A stretch of DNA of 64,000 bases from Chitinophaga horti (GCF_022867795.2 NZ_CP107006.1:186001-250000); one strand, 5' to 3'. Positions 7,920-16,433 are shown, counted from the stretch's first letter. Program-made: numbers and translations. Notes: generated from the letters alone by a model not told the origin.

Positions 7920-9080
7920 ATGAGCGTTAAAAAAGTTATTGGAAAAATTCACCTCTGGCTCGGGCTTGTATCCGGACTGGTGGTGTTCGTAGTGGCCCTC
8001 AGTGGCTGTATACTGGCCTTTGAACAGGAGATTAAACACTCCGTTTTTCCGTACCTCACGTCTAAAACGCAGGAAAACGCCAAACTGCTTCCTCCCTCAA
8101 AGCTCATGGAAATTGCCGCACCGCATGTGCCCGGTAAACAACCCAACTTCATTACTTACCTGGGCCGCGATAAAAGCGCCTCGGTGATGTTTTATGGTTC
8201 GGAGCCGGTGGAGTACTACTACCAGGTATTCATCGATCCGTACACCGGCGAGGTAAAAAAGGTGTGGAACGAGGATGAGGATTTCTTTCATACCATGGTG
8301 CATCTTCACTATAACCTGCTGTTGCCGATAGAAATTGGCCAGCAGATCGTAGCCGGTGCCACCCTTGTATTTGTGATCATGCTCATCTCCGGGCTGGTGC
8401 TTTGGTGGCCCAAAAACAAAAGCGCCGCCAAACAGCGTTTCTCTATCAAATGGAAAGCCCAGTGGCGCCGCCTCAACTATGACCTGCACAATGTTCTGGG
8501 TTTTTATATGATGGCAATCGGGCTGGTGCTGGCTTTAACCGGCCTCGTATGGGGCTACGCGTGGTTCAGCAACGCTTTGTACTATGCTACTTCCGGCGGT
8601 AAACAGATAGAAGACCGGATATTCACTTCGGATAAATCACTGGCTTCCACAAAAATTGCGCAGCCACTGGATGTACTGTTCGAAGGATTGGTCGCCAAGT
8701 CTACAAAAGACGAAGGCATCTTCTTTTCGCCCCCGCTGAACGATTCGGCTACATTGTCGGCCGGCATCAATCACCGCCCTGGTACTTATTATAAGCAGGA
8801 TGTGTATACCTATGATCAATACACACTAAAGCCCGTACCACGCGGCGGTGTATTTGATGGTGAGTACGCCTCGAGCAGTTTTGCAGATAAGTTGCGTCGT
8901 ATGAACTACGACATTCATGTGGGAGCGATCCTGGGGTTGCCAGGTAAAATACTGATGTTCCTGGCCAGCCTTATCTGCGCGAGTATGCCCATTACCGGCA
9001 TCTACATCTGGTGGGGTAGAAAATATAAAACGAAAAAGAAACCGGCTGCCCGTACCGTACCGCAGCTGGCAAAAGCATAA
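7920..9080 (+). CDS. PepSY-domain transmembrane protein (PiuB-like)
   Basis: 386 residues from the ATG at 7920. Four hydrophobic segments are visible: about residues 12-34, 140-162, 190-214 and 345-366, with two periplasmic loops between. His residues sit at the membrane edges (KIHLWLG, HLHYN, YDLHNVLGFY, YDIHVG), as expected for heme or electron-transfer chemistry. The first loop holds a PepSY element (YYYQVFIDPYTGEVKKVW). Known: this family is often iron-regulated and linked to siderophore-iron reduction. The C-terminus is Lys-rich and cytoplasmic. Divergent from the B12-controlled gene and followed by a strong terminator. Confidence 0.85.
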   Translation: MSVKKVIGKIHLWLGLVSGLVVFVVALSGCILAFEQEIKHSVFPYLTSKTQENAKLLPPSKLMEIAAPHVPGKQPNFITYLGRDKSASVMFYGSEPVEYYYQVFIDPYTGEVKKVWNEDEDFFHTMVHLHYNLLLPIEIGQQIVAGATLVFVIMLISGLVLWWPKNKSAAKQRFSIKWKAQWRRLNYDLHNVLGFYMMAIGLVLALTGLVWGYAWFSNALYYATSGGKQIEDRIFTSDKSLASTKIAQPLDVLFEGLVAKSTKDEGIFFSPPLNDSATLSAGINHRPGTYYKQDVYTYDQYTLKPVPRGGVFDGEYASSSFADKLRRMNYDIHVGAILGLPGKILMFLASLICASMPITGIYIWWGRKYKTKKKPAARTVPQLAKA

Positions 9081-9082
9081 AT

Positions 9083-9117
9083 AAAAGGGCTGACCCGAAG
9101 TAATGGTCAGCCCTTTT
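9083..9117 (+). terminator. Strong intrinsic terminator carrying the GGGCTGACC motif
   Basis: AAAAGGGCTGACC (9083-9095) is perfectly complementary to GGTCAGCCCTTTT (9105-9117), with a nine-base loop. The same GGGCTGACC core recurs at 12704-12813. Confidence 0.9.
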
Positions 9118-9197
9118 ATTTGGGCACCTCATGATGCCCTATGATCGTTTAAGCGGTGCGCACAACTTTAAGTTGCGTTTCAGCGCCTATCGTTATA

Positions 9198-9767
9198 CTA
9201 TTCCTCCGATCTTCCTGCCTTCAGCACATTGCCCCATTTAACAAGCGCCTGCAACATCTGAGCGGTGGTGCGTTCAATCTGCTCCGTCGGTTGAAAGTTT
9301 AATTCCTCGTCGAAGTACTGCGTAAACATCGGGATGGTTACCGCCTCGTTCACCACCGTTACGCTAAGCGACGACAATACCAGTCGAACCGCCTGTTGCG
9401 CACGGGTGCCTGCGGAAATGCCGCCATAGCTGAAAATCGCTGCCGGTTTATGTTTCCATTCGAAGTGCAGGTAATCTACCGCATTCTTAAATGCAGCGGT
9501 GAAACCAAAGTTATATTCGGGAGTAATGAATACAAACGCATCGGCGTCTTCGATTTTGGCGCTCCAGTTGCGTGTATGCTGATGTTCGTACTTACGCATT
9601 GCCGGGTGATTCGCCTCGTTCATCATTGGCAGATTGATCTCTGCCAGGTCCAGCAACTCCACGTTAAACTGGGGCAATTGTTTCGCCACTTCGGTCAGCC
9701 AGTTGCCAAATATGATGCCCTTACGGCCAGGTCGTGTACTCGTTACAATAATTTTCAGATTGAGCAT
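9198..9767 (-). CDS. NADPH-dependent FMN reductase family protein
   Basis: 189 residues with a flavodoxin-like fold. Seen: the N-terminal phosphate-binding stretch TSTRPGRKGIIFG, the flavin-contacting TPEYNFGFTAAFKNAVDYL and the family GGISAGTRA near residue 118. Known: such enzymes reduce FMN, quinones or azo dyes using NAD(P)H. It is a single-gene unit; no partner monooxygenase is near, so the physiological acceptor is unknown. Start is the ATG at 9767. Confidence 0.88.
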   Translation of the reverse strand: MLNLKIIVTSTRPGRKGIIFGNWLTEVAKQLPQFNVELLDLAEINLPMMNEANHPAMRKYEHQHTRNWSAKIEDADAFVFITPEYNFGFTAAFKNAVDYLHFEWKHKPAAIFSYGGISAGTRAQQAVRLVLSSLSVTVVNEAVTIPMFTQYFDEELNFQPTEQIERTTAQMLQALVKWGNVLKAGRSEE

Positions 9768-9939
9768 AAGTAGATTTTAAAAAGCCAAAATTAATAGAAG
9801 CCGGTGGTATTGTGCTCCCCGCTATCCTTTCGGATACCACCGGCGAAAATAATACCCGTTAACTATTTCTGGTACTGAAATGTTGATTTCATCAATATAA
9901 ACCACGATCGGTGAAACAGTTATTGATTAAGTTTACGCC

Positions 9940-10443
9940 ATGGAAAAACATACTGCCGCCTACTGGATAAACACGCTGCAACTGCAAAAACATGTAGAAG
10001 GCGGCGCATTCCGCGAAACCTACCGCGCCCCGCTCACGCTGCCACAACAGGTATTGCCAGGTACGTTTAAGGGCGACCGTAATGCTGCTACGGCTATTTA
10101 TTTCCTGCTGGAAAAAGGGGATTTCTCCGCCTTTCACCGTATTGCGGCAGATGAAATGTGGCATTTTTATGCGGGAGATACGCTACACATCTATGAAATA
10201 AAGCCCGATGGAGCGCTTATTATACATGCGCTAGGACAAGATATTGCAGGCGGTGCCGCTTTCCAGGCGTTGATACCGGCAGGCAGCTGGTTTGCTTCCC
10301 GTGTTGAATCGGGTAGCTATGCACTGGTAGGATGTACCGTAGCGCCGGGATTCGATTTTGCAGACTTTGAGCTGGCGGAACGGGCGGCATTGTCGGACGA
10401 ATATCCGCAGCATCAGCAGCTGGTCGTGGAATTAACGAGATGA
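9940..10443 (+). CDS. DUF985 (Cupin_5) family protein
   Basis: 167 residues. The cupin pattern is seen as VEGGAFRETY, then TAIYFLLEKGDFSAFHRIAADEMWHFYAGDTLHIYEI, and GSWFASRVESGSYALVGCTVAPGFDF. H142-type metal ligands of classic cupins are only partly conserved (FHR, WHF). Known: DUF985 proteins are predicted sugar-binding or epimerase-like cupins without a firm function. Its final 12 bases overlap the convergent glycosyltransferase gene. Confidence 0.85.
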   Translation: MEKHTAAYWINTLQLQKHVEGGAFRETYRAPLTLPQQVLPGTFKGDRNAATAIYFLLEKGDFSAFHRIAADEMWHFYAGDTLHIYEIKPDGALIIHALGQDIAGGAAFQALIPAGSWFASRVESGSYALVGCTVAPGFDFADFELAERAALSDEYPQHQQLVVELTR

Positions 10444-11502
10444 CAATAGCGTCTTAAACAGTTGAAGGTATTGTGAGGTGATGTAATCGATGTTATGTTG
10501 TGTAACCGCATAGTGATGCGCTTTTTCCGTAAGTTCGGCGCGCAGGGCGGGGGATTCCAGTAAGGCATGCATGCCTTCGGCCAGTTTACCGGCTTCCCGC
10601 ACATTACACATAATACCGCGGCCTTCGCCCACGAGATCTATCAATCCGCCGGCGTTGGTAGATACGGTGGGCACTTTATACAGGAAGGCGTCCAGTACAC
10701 TGCTGCCCAAACCTTCTTCTTCCGAACTCATCGCGAATATGTCAAGCACGGAAAACACATCTTCAACTTCGCTATAAAAACCCATGAGGCGGTAATAAGG
10801 TTCGAGTTGATATTCCGCGATCTTTTGTCGCACGGCCTCTTCCAGGTTGCCTTTGCCGAAATGCAGGAATACAAAGTCCTGCCGGGTGGCCGCCAGCTGA
10901 CGAATAGCTTCCACCATCGTAAGCGGATCTTTATGTTGCACCAGCGCTGCTGTGGTACCAATGATCTTTTTGTCACGAGGCACCTGGTGTTCTTCCAATA
11001 TTTTTACTGCGCGCTCTTTATTCAACGTTTTGCCCACGATGGCGCTGGATATGAGCGGCACGTCTTTACCCGAAAAGTTCTCCACGATCTTTTTAATAGC
11101 GGAGCTAATCGCCACTACTTTATCCGTCAGCTTATACTTCAGCAGCGTCATGCGGCCTTTGGGAACAAAATCCACCCGTCGGGTAAAAACGATCTTAGCA
11201 CGATGAAAAGGTTTAGACAGGATACAGTACGTCAGAAAGTGAGAGGTTTGCGTATGCAGGATGTCGTATTTATGCCCGTTGAAGATGAGGTAAAAGAGGG
11301 CGCCAAACACACTCTTAAATCCATACACCCGCACACCTTCAGCAGCCGCCTTCTCCGCCATGGGAAAGTCTTTGCGGCAAAGCATGCGTACATCGAGTTC
11401 CGCTTTTTGAAAGCCCTGCAGCGTATACAGCGTTTGCCGTTCGCCGCCACGCCAGCCGCGTTCAAAATTCATTTCCAGTACTCGTAGTGGGCGGTTTGCC
11501 AT
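10432..11502 (-). CDS. GT4-like glycosyltransferase
   Basis: 356 residues with a GT-B layout. The N-terminal acceptor domain starts with RVLEMNFERGWRGGERQ (the G-G-x-E/R loop of GT4 enzymes). The C-terminal donor domain holds GTTAALVQHKDP, a SSEEEGLGSSVLDAFLYKVP nucleotide-sugar site and NAGG. The usual Glu at the end of the EGxG motif region is Asp (VLDAF). Known: retaining sugar transfer in cell-envelope glycan or LPS synthesis, cytoplasmic or membrane-associated. Divergent from a second, unrelated-sequence GT4 at 11647, suggesting a small glycan-assembly pair. Confidence 0.85.
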   Translation of the reverse strand: MANRPLRVLEMNFERGWRGGERQTLYTLQGFQKAELDVRMLCRKDFPMAEKAAAEGVRVYGFKSVFGALFYLIFNGHKYDILHTQTSHFLTYCILSKPFHRAKIVFTRRVDFVPKGRMTLLKYKLTDKVVAISSAIKKIVENFSGKDVPLISSAIVGKTLNKERAVKILEEHQVPRDKKIIGTTAALVQHKDPLTMVEAIRQLAATRQDFVFLHFGKGNLEEAVRQKIAEYQLEPYYRLMGFYSEVEDVFSVLDIFAMSSEEEGLGSSVLDAFLYKVPTVSTNAGGLIDLVGEGRGIMCNVREAGKLAEGMHALLESPALRAELTEKAHHYAVTQHNIDYITSQYLQLFKTLLSSR

Positions 11503-11646
11503 GGATTATGTGTTTAAACGGCACAAAGAAAGGGTATTTTTCCAGCTCTTAACATAGCGGAATAAAAATATATCTCTTCCGGAAAAAATCTATCTTGTGC
11601 GCGTTATTTCCTACTATAACTGCCTGATTGTTACATACAAACTACG

Positions 11647-12699
11647 ATGAAGATTCTTTTTGCGGGTAAATTCGACCGCGCCTATAACAGGACCCAAGTA
11701 CTGCTGGATGGACTACACACCATTCCGGGTGTAGAAGTTTCATTCTATAATTACAAAGAAGAATCGTTCCGTATCGGTAAACTCAAAAAAGCGATTAAAG
11801 CGGCGGATGTGGTTTTTCTCCCGTCATTCACACATGCCAACGTTGCCCTCATTAAGCTGTTAACGCGTAAACCGGTAATTTTCGACCCGCTGATTTCCCG
11901 TTACCTTACTAAAGTATTTGACTATAAACAGGTGAGCCGTTACTCCATCCGTGCGTATAAAAACTACCTGAAAGACCGTATTTCCATGAAGATGGCCGAC
12001 TTGGTGGTGTGTGATACCGAATCGCACCGGCAGTACTTTCACGAGGCTATCGGCATCCCGCTGGAAAAAATGAAAGTGTTGGAAGTGGGTGTTAACACCG
12101 ACGAGTTTCGCCCCCAACCAGTGCAGAAAACAGGCGATCAGTTTGTAGCAGGTTTTTATGGCGGATTTATTCCGTTACAAGGCGCTACCAATATTGTAAA
12201 AGCGGCAGCATTGCTGAAGGAAGTGCAGTTTCACCTGATAGGGACCGGGTTTGAATTTGAGAAGATAAAAAAGCTCATTGCGGACGAGCAGTTGGATAAC
12301 GTAAAATTGATGGGCTGGGTGAAGTACGATGAACTGTCGGCGGCCATCAACCAGTTTGATATTTGCATGGGTATTTTTGGCGATACCCATAAGGCGGACC
12401 TGGTGGTGCCGAATAAAGTTTATCACTACGCCGCTATTCGCAAAGCCATTATTTCGAAAGATACGCCTGCCATCCGCCACCTCTTTACCGATCACAAAAA
12501 CATACTGCTCACCGGCACAAACGCGCAAGATATTGCAGCCGCTGTGCTGCGTTTAAAAAATGATACGGCATTTCGGGAAAAGATCGCCGAAAATGGTTAC
12601 CAGGTAATTACTACGAATTACAACCACCGTATCATCGCGCAAAAGTTGGTAGATATGGCTGCGGAACTGCTCGCCAGCCCACGTTTCGCCGGGGCATAA
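11647..12699 (+). CDS. GT4-like glycosyltransferase
   Basis: 350 residues. N-terminal domain begins MKILFAGKFDRAYNRTQVLLDGL. The donor half contains AGFYGGFIPLQGA, then KLMGWVKYDELSAAINQFDICMGIFG and VPNKVYHYAAIRKAII, where Lys-Val-Tyr-x-Tyr replaces the common E-x-x-G-x-x-x-E loop. That is the pattern of the Glycos_transf_1 variants in lipid-linked or teichuronic-like glycan loci. The acceptor is unknown. A TATCTTG box about 55 bases before the ATG may be its promoter. Ends just before an unusual inverted repeat. Confidence 0.82.
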   Translation: MKILFAGKFDRAYNRTQVLLDGLHTIPGVEVSFYNYKEESFRIGKLKKAIKAADVVFLPSFTHANVALIKLLTRKPVIFDPLISRYLTKVFDYKQVSRYSIRAYKNYLKDRISMKMADLVVCDTESHRQYFHEAIGIPLEKMKVLEVGVNTDEFRPQPVQKTGDQFVAGFYGGFIPLQGATNIVKAAALLKEVQFHLIGTGFEFEKIKKLIADEQLDNVKLMGWVKYDELSAAINQFDICMGIFGDTHKADLVVPNKVYHYAAIRKAIISKDTPAIRHLFTDHKNILLTGTNAQDIAAAVLRLKNDTAFREKIAENGYQVITTNYNHRIIAQKLVDMAAELLASPRFAGA

Positions 12700-12703
12700 A
12701 AAT

Positions 12704-12813
12704 GGGGCTGACCAAAAAGTAAAATGAAGGCTTTGTGAATCGCTTACATGATGACACGTCTCCATCAGGTACCCGAATAAATTAGGGCTGACCAGTACTT
12801 TTTGGTCAGCCCC
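12704..12813. repeat. Nested inverted repeat and bidirectional terminator (GGGCTGACC family)
   Basis: An 18-base arm at 12704-12721 (GGGGCTGACCAAAAAGTA) is perfectly repeated in inverse orientation at 12796-12813. A further direct copy of GGGCTGACCA at 12785-12794 forms a compact hairpin with GGTCAGCCC at 12804-12812. It sits between convergent genes and should end both transcripts. The core matches the terminator at 9083-9117. Confidence 0.75.
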
Positions 12814-12822
12814 GCACTCTCA

Positions 12823-13665
12823 CTATACGATAAAAGGATCTACGATTGCTAACACCGCCTCTTTGGTCAGCGGTTCGTCAAATGCTTCTGATGCTGCATT
12901 TGCAGAAATCGAGAAGCCGCCGATGTTCACAATGTTCACGGTTGCCTGGGTCGTTAATTCCTCCCCATTATAAACCGCCTGCACCGCAGCGCCGATGCCG
13001 GCAGTGCTGTTCATGGTGATCCACGGTTTAATTGTGCTGTCGGCCGCGGCAGCGCGTCGCATGCTGCGGATGTGTGCAGCGTGGCGGGCTTCCACAGAGT
13101 GAATATTGAGCGCAGCGGTCAGGATATCGTTATTGGATATCAGGTTGGCCGCCTGTCCCTTATACGCCCTCACGCCCGTGTCCTCAAACGCCTGCGCTAC
13201 GGCCAGGAACAAACCATAGTCGGTAAATACGTTCTTGAACGGACCATTATTGCTGCCATTGCCGGCAGAGAAGTCGAAGGTAGGTGTTGCTACTGGCGTA
13301 CTGCCCAAATCACCGATCACTTTTTTCAGCAGGGCCACGTGTGCATTCTCATGGTCGCGAATGGTAGTGATGGCTGCTTTAGCAGCTGCAGTCGGCAGCA
13401 GGGTAGCAGAAGCTACGGCTTGCGTATAGAACGCAGCTTCCAGGTATTCGAGTGTGAGTGCGTATTGCAGCACGCCTACAATCGTGGAAGTTGACTGACC
13501 GTACGCCTTTTTAAACATGCCGCTTAAGGCGATGGGCACGGCTGCCAGGGCCAGTTTGCCGCCGATGTTGGCGAACTGCTTCATCGCAGAACGGCGACTG
13601 TCCAGCTTCTCATAGACTTCCGGGTCTACCTTTTCTATATCTTCCAGTATCTTGATAATGTTCAT
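12823..13665 (-). CDS. Ferritin-like domain protein (Ferritin_2 family), exported
   Basis: 280 residues from the ATG at 13665. N-terminus reads IEKVDPEVYEKLDSRRSAMKQF, then a hydrophobic stretch ending near AYGQ, resembling the Tat-type leaders of this family. The mature part is a four-helix ferritin-like fold with Glu/His pairs: LEYLEAAFYTQ, RDHENAHVALLKK, QAFEDTGVRAY and HSVEARHAAHIR. Known: DUF4439/Ferritin_2-type proteins are periplasmic with a probable di-metal site and unclear activity. Cotranscribed as the second gene after the 217-residue paralogue (20-base gap). Confidence 0.88.
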   Translation of the reverse strand: MNIIKILEDIEKVDPEVYEKLDSRRSAMKQFANIGGKLALAAVPIALSGMFKKAYGQSTSTIVGVLQYALTLEYLEAAFYTQAVASATLLPTAAAKAAITTIRDHENAHVALLKKVIGDLGSTPVATPTFDFSAGNGSNNGPFKNVFTDYGLFLAVAQAFEDTGVRAYKGQAANLISNNDILTAALNIHSVEARHAAHIRSMRRAAAADSTIKPWITMNSTAGIGAAVQAVYNGEELTTQATVNIVNIGGFSISANAASEAFDEPLTKEAVLAIVDPFIV

Positions 13666-13685
13666 ACAATCATGTTTTTAGAGGA

Positions 13686-14339
13686 TCAGGAGGTGGGCAG
13701 GTTATTAGCGTTCAGTTTCGATTTCAGGAAACCGGAAGCGATGCTCAGTACTTGTTTGGGCGTAAGTGCTTTATCGAGGCCGTTAGCGTCTATCACGGAG
13801 CTGTCTGCAAATGAGCCGTTGCTGATAAGGTCGCGGATGTAGGCAGCGTGGCGGGCTTCTACAGATACGATCTTACCGGCCAGCGCCAGGTAGTTCGGAT
13901 CGGTGATCAGTTTGCCGGCACCATTATATGCCTGCACACCCAGGTCTTCAAAAGCTTTGGCGGTGGCCAGCACACTTTCTCTCTTGCTAAAATCGATCTT
14001 GCTGAAATTCACTTCAAGGGCTACGATGGCGCTGGTTTTCAGGGCTGCCTTAAAGAACTCGCGATGCGCAATTTCATGGTCTCGGATGTCGGCTAACAAC
14101 TGGGTTTCGTCAGCGGTGATGCCTGCGTACGGGGTGTCGGTCACTTGTTTGTAAAACGCCGCTTCCAGCTGTTCCAGGGCGTAAGCATAGTTCAGGATGC
14201 CGATGTCGCCGGTGCCGAGATTAATACCGCCGCCGCCGTTATCGTCTTTGTCGCTGCAACCGGAAATAACACCTACTACAGCCGCTGTGCCGGCCATCTT
14301 AGTCAGGAATTGCCTGCGAGCCAGGCCTTTAGGGGACAA
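13686..14339 (-). CDS. Ferritin-like domain protein (Ferritin_2 family), exported, paralogue of the next gene
   Basis: 217 residues if started at the TTG at 14339. Seen: LARRQFLTKMAG twin-arginine-like leader, lipoprotein-like SGCSDKDD, then the same Glu/His helix series as its neighbour (LEQLEAAFYKQ, RDHEIAHREFF, KAFEDLGVQAY, VSVEARHAAYIR). The start is doubtful: coding-like sequence continues upstream in frame (IYEEIPFASGQGEGDALS) to a TGA without any ATG, GTG or TTG, while an ATG at 14383 is out of frame. A small indel in the G- or A-runs there would explain this. First gene of a two-gene operon. Confidence 0.82.
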   Translation of the reverse strand: MSPKGLARRQFLTKMAGTAAVVGVISGCSDKDDNGGGGINLGTGDIGILNYAYALEQLEAAFYKQVTDTPYAGITADETQLLADIRDHEIAHREFFKAALKTSAIVALEVNFSKIDFSKRESVLATAKAFEDLGVQAYNGAGKLITDPNYLALAGKIVSVEARHAAYIRDLISNGSFADSSVIDANGLDKALTPKQVLSIASGFLKSKLNANNLPTS

Positions 14340-14729
14340 AGCATCCCCTTCCCCTTGGCCGGAGGCAAATGGAATTTCTTCATAAATCGTTTTTTTAAAT
14401 GGTATTGATCGGAATGAGTTTCACTGAGTTTTAATAATAGCCAGTACTAAACCGCGTTTGTACGCAGTGTAAGTTTTCTTCACGTAATCTTAAAGGGCAA
14501 TAAAATCCAATCCCGCCTTGTGGCAAAACATATCACACGTACTCCATCAGGAGTTTTCTATAAAACAATTTGGGTAGAGGAATGAATCGGAATGTTCAGA
14601 TAATCAATAGTACTAAGGTTTCTCTCATCATCTACGTGATATAGTTGTATATCGGATTTAAATGCTGGAAAATTAGCTGGCACGGTTTTGTGCGGAGGGG
14701 AAAGCCTTGCCCAGTATGGGGTTAAATAA
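14340..14729 (-). other. Intergenic region upstream of the ferritin-like operon
   Basis: About 390 bases without a credible gene. It should contain the ferritin-like promoter on the minus strand; a TATGTTTTG element at about 14523-14531 is the best -7-like candidate, imperfect by one inserted T. No repeat or RNA gene seen. Confidence 0.4.
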
Positions 14730-14752
14730 AAGCGGGAGTCGTGCTCCCGCTT
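14730..14752 (-). terminator. Intrinsic terminator downstream of the DsbA-like gene
   Basis: AAGCGGGAG (14730-14738) pairs perfectly with CTCCCGCTT (14744-14752) around a five-base loop. It lies about 100 bases past the stop of the minus-strand DsbA-like gene. The following minus-strand sequence is A/T rich (TTATTTAAC). Confidence 0.65.
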
Positions 14753-14851
14753 ACGTTATGTCTTTGCAATCGCATTCGGTGTATAAACTGCGCCCAAGGC
14801 TTAGTTGCCGGTGAATTACTTGTCTTCCGACAGTTTCTTAGGAGTTCGGAC

Positions 14852-15541
14852 TTAGCAATCACCGTCGGGCGTACAAACAGCGCCTGCGGTTTCGTTGCCG
14901 GCAGATTTTTCTTCTTCCAGCACTTTATGAAAAGTTTGCGTAAATACTTCGAGCGGCTGTGCGCCGGAGATGGCATATTGACGGTTGAACACGAAGAACG
15001 GTACACCCCGTACACCGAGTGAGGCACCTTCCGCAATATCTTTACTTACTTCCTGCTGATACGTATCGCCAGCCAGCATATTCCTTGTTTCCGCTTCAGG
15101 AATGCCCGCCTTCGCGCCGATCTGCACCAGCGTTTCAGCATCGCCCACGTTTTTACCTTCGGTGAAGTAGGCGGAGAAGAGTTGTTCCTCCACTTCGTTC
15201 TGTACACCATGTTTAGCCGCCAGGTGCGACAACCGGTGTGCATCCAGCGTGTTGGCAGGAACTGCTTTGTCGAAGTCATATTGTAAACCCAGTTGTGCGG
15301 CCATGCCGGATACCTGGTTGCTTACATCTTTCGCATAGTCGGTTGTCCAGCCCTTTTTCTCGGCCAGCATTTCGTGGGTAGTGCGGCCCGGCACGTATTC
15401 CAGGTGCGGGTCCAGCTGAAAGCTTTTCCAAACTACTTCTACAGGCTCGGTAATGCCTGCATGCTCCAATGCCTGCTCGAACCGGCGTTTGCCGATGTAG
15501 CAAAAGGGGCACATAATATCAGACCATATTTCTACTTTCAT
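14852..15541 (-). CDS. FrnE-type DsbA-family oxidoreductase
   Basis: 229 residues, no signal peptide, so cytoplasmic. Seen: the thioredoxin-fold active site CPFC at about residues 11-14 (WSDIMCPFCYIG), a long helical insertion, the cis-Pro-containing GVRGVPFFVFN near residue 180, and two extra C-terminal cysteines (CTPDGDC). Known: FrnE/DsbA-like proteins act as disulfide isomerases in stress tolerance or in polyketide pathways. Divergent from an HxlR-type redox-class regulator, which fits control by thiol-reactive stress. A minus-strand TATTTTTG box (plus-strand 15598-15605) is a plausible promoter. Confidence 0.88.
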   Translation of the reverse strand: MKVEIWSDIMCPFCYIGKRRFEQALEHAGITEPVEVVWKSFQLDPHLEYVPGRTTHEMLAEKKGWTTDYAKDVSNQVSGMAAQLGLQYDFDKAVPANTLDAHRLSHLAAKHGVQNEVEEQLFSAYFTEGKNVGDAETLVQIGAKAGIPEAETRNMLAGDTYQQEVSKDIAEGASLGVRGVPFFVFNRQYAISGAQPLEVFTQTFHKVLEEEKSAGNETAGAVCTPDGDC

Positions 15542-15616
15542 ATTATTCCATTTTAGGCAGATGGGCGACCGCGATCGGCGGGCGCCACTATCTACTGCAA
15601 AAATATTGTAAGTTTG

Positions 15617-15642
15617 CTATACTTTGGTAACCACTATACTTT
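15617..15642. promoter_or_regulatory. Direct repeat in the DsbA-like/HxlR divergent promoter, candidate operator
   Basis: CTATACTTT occurs at 15617-15625 and again at 15634-15642 (17-base period), within 30-55 bases of the HxlR start. The placement fits autoregulation by HxlR, but no binding consensus can be confirmed by eye. Confidence 0.35.
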
Positions 15643-15670
15643 AGGATACCGCAACCTAAAAGCGCTCGTT

Positions 15671-16063
15671 ATGTCCAGGATAAAACAGGCGGAAGCTTAT
15701 CCCGCCAACGCAACGGAAGTTTGCAAGAAAAGTCTCACCGCCATCCGCGACGCCATGTACGTCATGGGCGGAAAGTGGAAACTGCCGATCATCATCGCCC
15801 TGCTGGAAGGTGGGCCGCAGCGTTTCAAAGAGTTGCAACGGTCGGTGCAGGGCATCACCCCTAAAGTATTGTCTAAAGAATTAAAAGAGCTGGAACTAAA
15901 CCAGTTCGTAACCCGCACGGTATACGATACGATGCCCGTAGCCGTAGAGTATAAAGCCACCGCTTACAGCCGCTCGCTCGACAAAGTGATATTCGAAATG
16001 AAGGAATGGGGAGAACAGCATCGCAGGCGCATCATGTCAAAAAACAAACTTAAAAAAGCCTGA
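15671..16063 (+). CDS. HxlR-family winged-helix transcriptional regulator
   Basis: 130 residues from the ATG at 15671 (an upstream frame extension to 15614 overlaps the promoter repeats and is rejected). Seen: a conserved Cys near the N-terminus (EVCKKSLTAIRDAMYVMGGKWKLPIIIALLEG) and the recognition region FKELQRSVQGITPKVLSKELKELE, the HxlR hallmark. Known: members sense quinones, aldehydes or diamide through that Cys. Only 8 bases separate it from the PadR gene, so HxlR-PadR-glpK are probably cotranscribed. Confidence 0.88.
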   Translation: MSRIKQAEAYPANATEVCKKSLTAIRDAMYVMGGKWKLPIIIALLEGGPQRFKELQRSVQGITPKVLSKELKELELNQFVTRTVYDTMPVAVEYKATAYSRSLDKVIFEMKEWGEQHRRRIMSKNKLKKA

Positions 16064-16071
16064 TTCCCGCT

Positions 16072-16428
16072 ATGGATAACGAAAACAAGCCAAATGCCTA
16101 CTTCATTACCCGATGGCAGTCCCAGATAAAAAAGGGGCTTTTCGAGTATATTATCATGCTGCTGCTGCAAACGAAGGAGCGGTATGGTTATGAGCTGATC
16201 AGCGAGATAAAAAAGCTGGCCGATATGGATATTGCAGAAGGCACGATTTACCCGCTGCTCAGCCGCCTGAAGAAAGAAAAGCTGGTCGACAGCCGCTGGG
16301 TAGAAATGGAAGAAGGCGTACCCCGCAAATACTACAAACTTACCGATCAGGGTAACGAATACCTCGAAGCCATGTATCAATACCTGGGAGAACTGATGCA
16401 GGCCATCAGCGACATCAAGAAAATCTAA
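16072..16428 (+). CDS. PadR-family transcriptional regulator
   Basis: 118 residues. PadR winged-helix core is clear: LFEYIIMLLLQTKERYGYELISEI, then IAEGTIYPLLSRLKKEKLV and PRKYYKLTDQGNEYL. The C-terminal dimerisation helix is short (subfamily with a single helix). It lies between HxlR and glpK, 5 bases before the latter. Inference: a local regulator of the glycerol locus or merely a passenger. The ligand is unknown. Confidence 0.9.
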   Translation: MDNENKPNAYFITRWQSQIKKGLFEYIIMLLLQTKERYGYELISEIKKLADMDIAEGTIYPLLSRLKKEKLVDSRWVEMEEGVPRKYYKLTDQGNEYLEAMYQYLGELMQAISDIKKI

Positions 16429-16433
16429 CCGTT

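Noticed and set aside
10567..11487. Plus-strand frame opposite the first glycosyltransferase
   Set aside because: His/Phe/Arg-rich antisense translation with no domain; the minus strand has clear GT-B motifs.
14722..15036. Minus-strand frame next to the DsbA-like gene
   Set aside because: Overlaps the DsbA-like coding sequence and the terminator at 14730-14752; no conserved sequence.
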